A stretch of DNA of 64,000 bases from Trichosphaerium sp. ATCC 40318 (Eukaryota > Discosea > Flabellinia > Trichosidae). Below are positions 60,989 to 64,000 of this stretch, piece by piece. The notes beneath the pieces are model-generated. The model saw nothing but the letters and a program-made list of their open reading frames with translations, searched no databases and was not told where the DNA came from. Numbering within the stretch: position 1 is the stretch's first letter; every line of letters starts with the position of its first letter. The position numbers were made by a program, and so were the translations under genes. Where the stretch lies: positions 62,001 through 126,000 of the forward strand of contig JALMLS010000075.1 in the NCBI GenBank assembly GCA_038496445.1, written 5' to 3'.

Positions 60989-62753
60989 TTACTTTTGTAC
61001 TGATTTCTTCTCTGATCTATCAACAAAACGGTGCCAGATAAACTGATGCGTTGGATATAATTTGCCTAATACTTGAGGGAAGTATGGTATCATGCCTCCT
61101 CCCTGGAGGTTTTTCAATTGCATGTCAGATACGTGATACCTAAAAAAATTTAGTTGGCATTCAAAAATATGTTTCTTTAGGTTGGCTTAAATTTGCTTGC
61201 CACAGCCTTCATATTATGTATACTCGGTTTTTATCAAAGTAAAAAGTAATATACACATGTTTTGAGTTGTAGTACCACATTAAAAGTAAACTGGTGATGG
61301 GACTTGTTTTTATAGGAACTCGCTTGCACATGGCTTTTGAGAAAAAAATTTAAAGAAAAATCTCCTTACCAATCGTCTGGCTGTATAATACCCATTCTAC
61401 CTTTAACATACTCTAGAAACTTTGACATATTAGGCCAATGTTGCCAATATTTTGCAGGATTACGTGGTAGATCATTACTGTATACGTTGTTAATAGCTTG
61501 CTCAAAAAAACCAAAACAAAAAAAAGCGTGCCTGAACTGCCAGTTATGTTTTGGATACAGGAACTTTAACGTATTCTCCAAATTCTTATGTCTAGAGTAT
61601 AAAATTACAAAACAGTGATTCAAAAAAAATTTATAGAGTAAGTCATTGTAAAGAACTGTCAGAAAAAAATAAGAAATTAGTTACTTGACATGTCTTCTCG
61701 TACATTTTCAATACTGTAGCAAATGGACCTTGTATGTCTGAGTACCGTGCAGAATGCCATCCGTCAACATCTTTTATACGTAAAGTCTGAGCTAGATTAT
61801 CAGCTGCATCTTGGACATTATTGATATTCGACCAGTAACCCTGTGGTGCATTCCTACAAAAAACAAAAAAACTTTAGTAAAAAGCAAACAAAGCATAAAA
61901 AAACCTATTGTTTCCTCAATTTAAAGCGTACTTGAACTTAGTTGGATCCCACTGATATTCAGGATATATTGCGCATAATGTCTTATACGGACTATCTCCA
62001 TACCTTGTTGCTGTATTAGAGTAGATAGACGTTCAGTAGAAGGAGTACCTTTCAAGTATACGAAAAGCACCAAGCTGTCTTATGTCGTCAAGTGTCACTG
62101 AATACCAAGCTTCAAAACCGTTTAGATTTAACCTCCTTGCCAGTTCATCATATTTATTTCTTTGGTGACCTATACAGCTCCAGTAATTACTCGGACTATG
62201 TCTAAAGAAATCAGTTAACTCAAATACCTTTTTTCAGAAAAGAAGTATGAAAAAAGGCGATTTCTGACAGACAGGCCACTGGGAATCCCTCAAAGAAGTG
62301 GGGCGTGGCACTGCTTGTAGTCATTGCATGCGTGTAAAATACTTTGATGTTCAACCAGAATGTGGTAACAAAGAAACAGTTAAAAAACCGAAATGTCAGT
62401 TTTGTCGTACAGGAAATTCCACTCAACCCACTTGTCATAGGGATATAATGTCTTTAGAGTTGTACAAACAGAATCTCCATGCCTTAGTAAGTACGTCAGA
62501 GGCCGTTAGCGTTATAATAGAAGCTGTACCGTGCTATAATTCCTCTACCACCGTTTTCAACGACGTCGTCTCCTGAAACGTCGTACCAATCGTCTTTTGT
62601 AAAGACTCGAAGCTTTCTTGCCAATACAATACTGAAGAATGTAGCTTGTGACTCTATTAGATTCCAAGTCCCTGGTTTATTGCGTCGTTGGCCTGCAGGA
62701 TGTTTTTTAGTCCTCGTTACTGGTTTAAACTTAGGCGTCAGTATTTTCATCAC
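60989..62753 (-). CDS. W-rich ~70-residue repeat protein, paralogue without nuclease domain
   Basis: ATG at 62753 begins MMKILTPKFKPVTRTKKHPA, basic. Four repeats match those of the gene at 12403-14838: NKPGTWNLIESQATFFSIVL with DDWYDVSGDDVVENGGRGII and LKTLYPYDKWVEW; SPSNYWSCIGHQRNKYDELA with AWYSVTLDDIRQLGAFRILE and LCAIYPEYQWDPTKF; NAPQGYWSNINNVQDAADNL with DGWHSARYSDI; RNPAKYWQHWPNMSKFLEYV with DDWYHVSDMQLKNLQGGGMI and LGKLYPTHQFIW. It stops (RSEKKSVQK, TAA) soon after repeat four, with no VDIF/EYQG domain. A GTAAGA overlapping the stop could be a donor to further exons. Confidence 0.65.
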
Positions 62754-63168
62754 CCATTGTCTACCACGCGTAAGAGAGATGGTATTGGTGTAGCTGAAAG
62801 CCCAATAACAGATTCAGAGTACAAACAAACCAAACAGATTTATACAACTCGCCAGAGATAGCAAAGCATTCCTCCATGCGTACCGTACGGAAAGGAGGCA
62901 GATAGAATAATACCGTTTCTATTCGACACTAATTTGGTGCTAAAACGAAGGAAACAAGATCAACAATATCCAAGACAACCCGTTGTAATGCGTTTGTACA
63001 AAAATTTGCTACTGTGACTTATGTAAACTGTCTCTCACAGTTGTGCACGTGACTGTCTTTTTATCACCTTCACATTGCAAACAGCAAGCGTTAGAAAGGT
63101 TTTGCTTGCAAGTGTCACATTTTTTGGGTTCGAATGGTGCCTTAACATTGACAAGAAAATAAACTAGG
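62754..63168. promoter_or_regulatory. Divergent intergenic region
   Basis: This lies between the W-repeat gene (minus) and the C45-like gene (plus). CACGTG is at about 63045. A minus-strand open frame at 63311-63009 with a cysteine-rich end (KKCDTCKQNLSNACCLQCEG) overlaps it; I could not decide whether it is real. Confidence 0.35.
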
Positions 63169-64000
63169 ATGACCTCCTTTCTATTGGCATTTGCTGCCAT
63201 TATATTTGTTGTTAGTGCGTCTGGAACTACAGATGGGTACAAAGGAATAAAAACACCAACAGGTAACCAAGAAGAGTCTAACTTTACGCTGTAATGTTGT
63301 AAAGGGTACACGTCAATACTGAAGCATGGTAATAGCTCTGTTTGGACAGTGGATGCTGGTACACTTATTTAATTTGTAATTGCACATTTACACCTTGTTT
63401 TCGCCAAAGAACCAAGCTGGTTATTAAAAAATCGTACACTAGCCTGTTTTGAGGCATTTACGGTCTTTTTTGGCTCTTACTAATTCAGTGCTTGCTAATA
63501 CACTCTTAGAAGGAGCGTATGTACATCCAATATACATTGTTAACCTGTATGGTGATCATTATACAATGGGTTATGATTACGGATACATGTTGGCAGGTAA
63601 CGTCCATAAACGTGATAAATCAACAGTTATTCAACGTCTCAAACAAATGACACGCGTTGTCATAAATGACACGCGCTGTTGAGCTACGAAACGGTTTTTT
63701 TTTTGCACTCACAATCTTTTTTTTTCCTTTTTTTCTGTTTTTAACCTATTGATTAGATAAGATTCAGGAAATGTTTCCAAGCTTCATAAAGCACTTTTTG
63801 CCTTACTCTTGGGAGCAATTTGTACTTGAGGAGTTTCTTGACTGGCAGTGGGATTCTTATTTATCCAAACAAGTACCTAAAGAGTATTTTGAAGAGCTCA
63901 AGTACGTAATAGTTTTTTTTTGACATTAAACTTTTCCTCAAAACAAGAAATGTTTGTCATTTGATGTCTGGGTTAAAAATAAACAAATGATAGTATTAAT
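63169..64000 (+). CDS. Secreted C45-like peptidase/acyltransferase, 5' part
   Basis: ATG at 63169 gives a signal peptide (MTSFLLAFAAIIFVVSASGT). In-frame exons continue TDGYKGIKTPTGYTSILKHG, NSSVWTVDAGTL, then ALTNSVLANTLLEGAYVHPI, YIVNLYGDHYTMGYDYGYML and, after an intron, KIQEMFPSFIKHFLPYSWEQ, FVLEEFLDWQWDSYLSKQVP. The pattern G-x2-YxMGYxYGxML is that of the C45 acyltransferase/peptidase-like family before the catalytic Cys, which would lie beyond the window. The gene is cut by the window end. Confidence 0.6.

Overview
The window is nuclear DNA from a compact, AT-rich unicellular eukaryote. Almost every gene is split by short spliceosomal introns, mostly about 40-60 nt, that usually begin GTACG, GTAAG or GTATG and end in (T)AG, often after a CTAAC-like branch site. 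Gene spacing is tight and there is no sign of operons, insertion sequences or CRISPR. The gene set is that of a free-living amoeboid or early opisthokont-type protist rather than an animal or plant: actin, Ras, a RhoGAP, a tandem-SH2 protein, a fungal-type Zn2Cys6 factor, a CLU-type protein, MORN proteins, a FYVE protein and a FAF1 homologue. An amoebozoan or a relative of fungi would fit, but I cannot fix the lineage from the sequence alone.

Layout. 0-7.7 kb: VPS13-C-like/RhoGAP gene, F-box/SPRY gene, MORN-repeat gene, a small two-exon gene, and a glutathione transferase. 7.8-15 kb: a C2 + CLU-like + TPR-like gene, divergent from the transferase, then a minus-strand gene of W-rich repeats ending in a PD-(D/E)XK-like domain. 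15-22.4 kb: a ZZ-finger + adenylation + carrier + reductase gene and a Zn2Cys6 factor. 23-30.3 kb: a duplicated DOPA-dioxygenase-like gene, actin with an initiator tRNA-Met inside one intron, and a propeller-like/helical/tandem-SH2 gene. 30.6-38.5 kb: a BMT5-like rRNA methyltransferase, a polytopic membrane protein, a secreted Xaa-Pro peptidase and small unknowns. 39-48.2 kb: a second MORN gene, a YwqK-type repeat membrane protein, a Ras GTPase split into 13 exons, a tRNA-Phe next to an inverted copy of its own 5' half, and a DUF1295 enzyme. 48.5-64 kb: DUF427 protein, universal stress protein, ankyrin protein, SLC30A9-like carrier, FYVE protein, FAF1, two small unknowns, a second W-repeat gene without nuclease, and the start of a secreted C45-like hydrolase.

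The genes do not form one pathway. The signalling and cytoskeleton theme (RhoGAP, Ras, SH2, actin, FYVE, MORN) is typical of a motile phagotrophic cell. The most unusual items are the tRNA-iMet nested in an actin intron, the tRNA-Phe palindrome, the W-repeat/nuclease-like gene with its nuclease-less paralogue, the ZZ-adenylation-reductase fusion, the VPS13-C-like/RhoGAP fusion with a missing arginine finger, and the Ras gene with 10-29 nt microexons and one GT-GG intron. Exon joins were worked out by hand from reading frame and family similarity. Start and stop positions are reliable for most genes, but individual splice sites are predictions.
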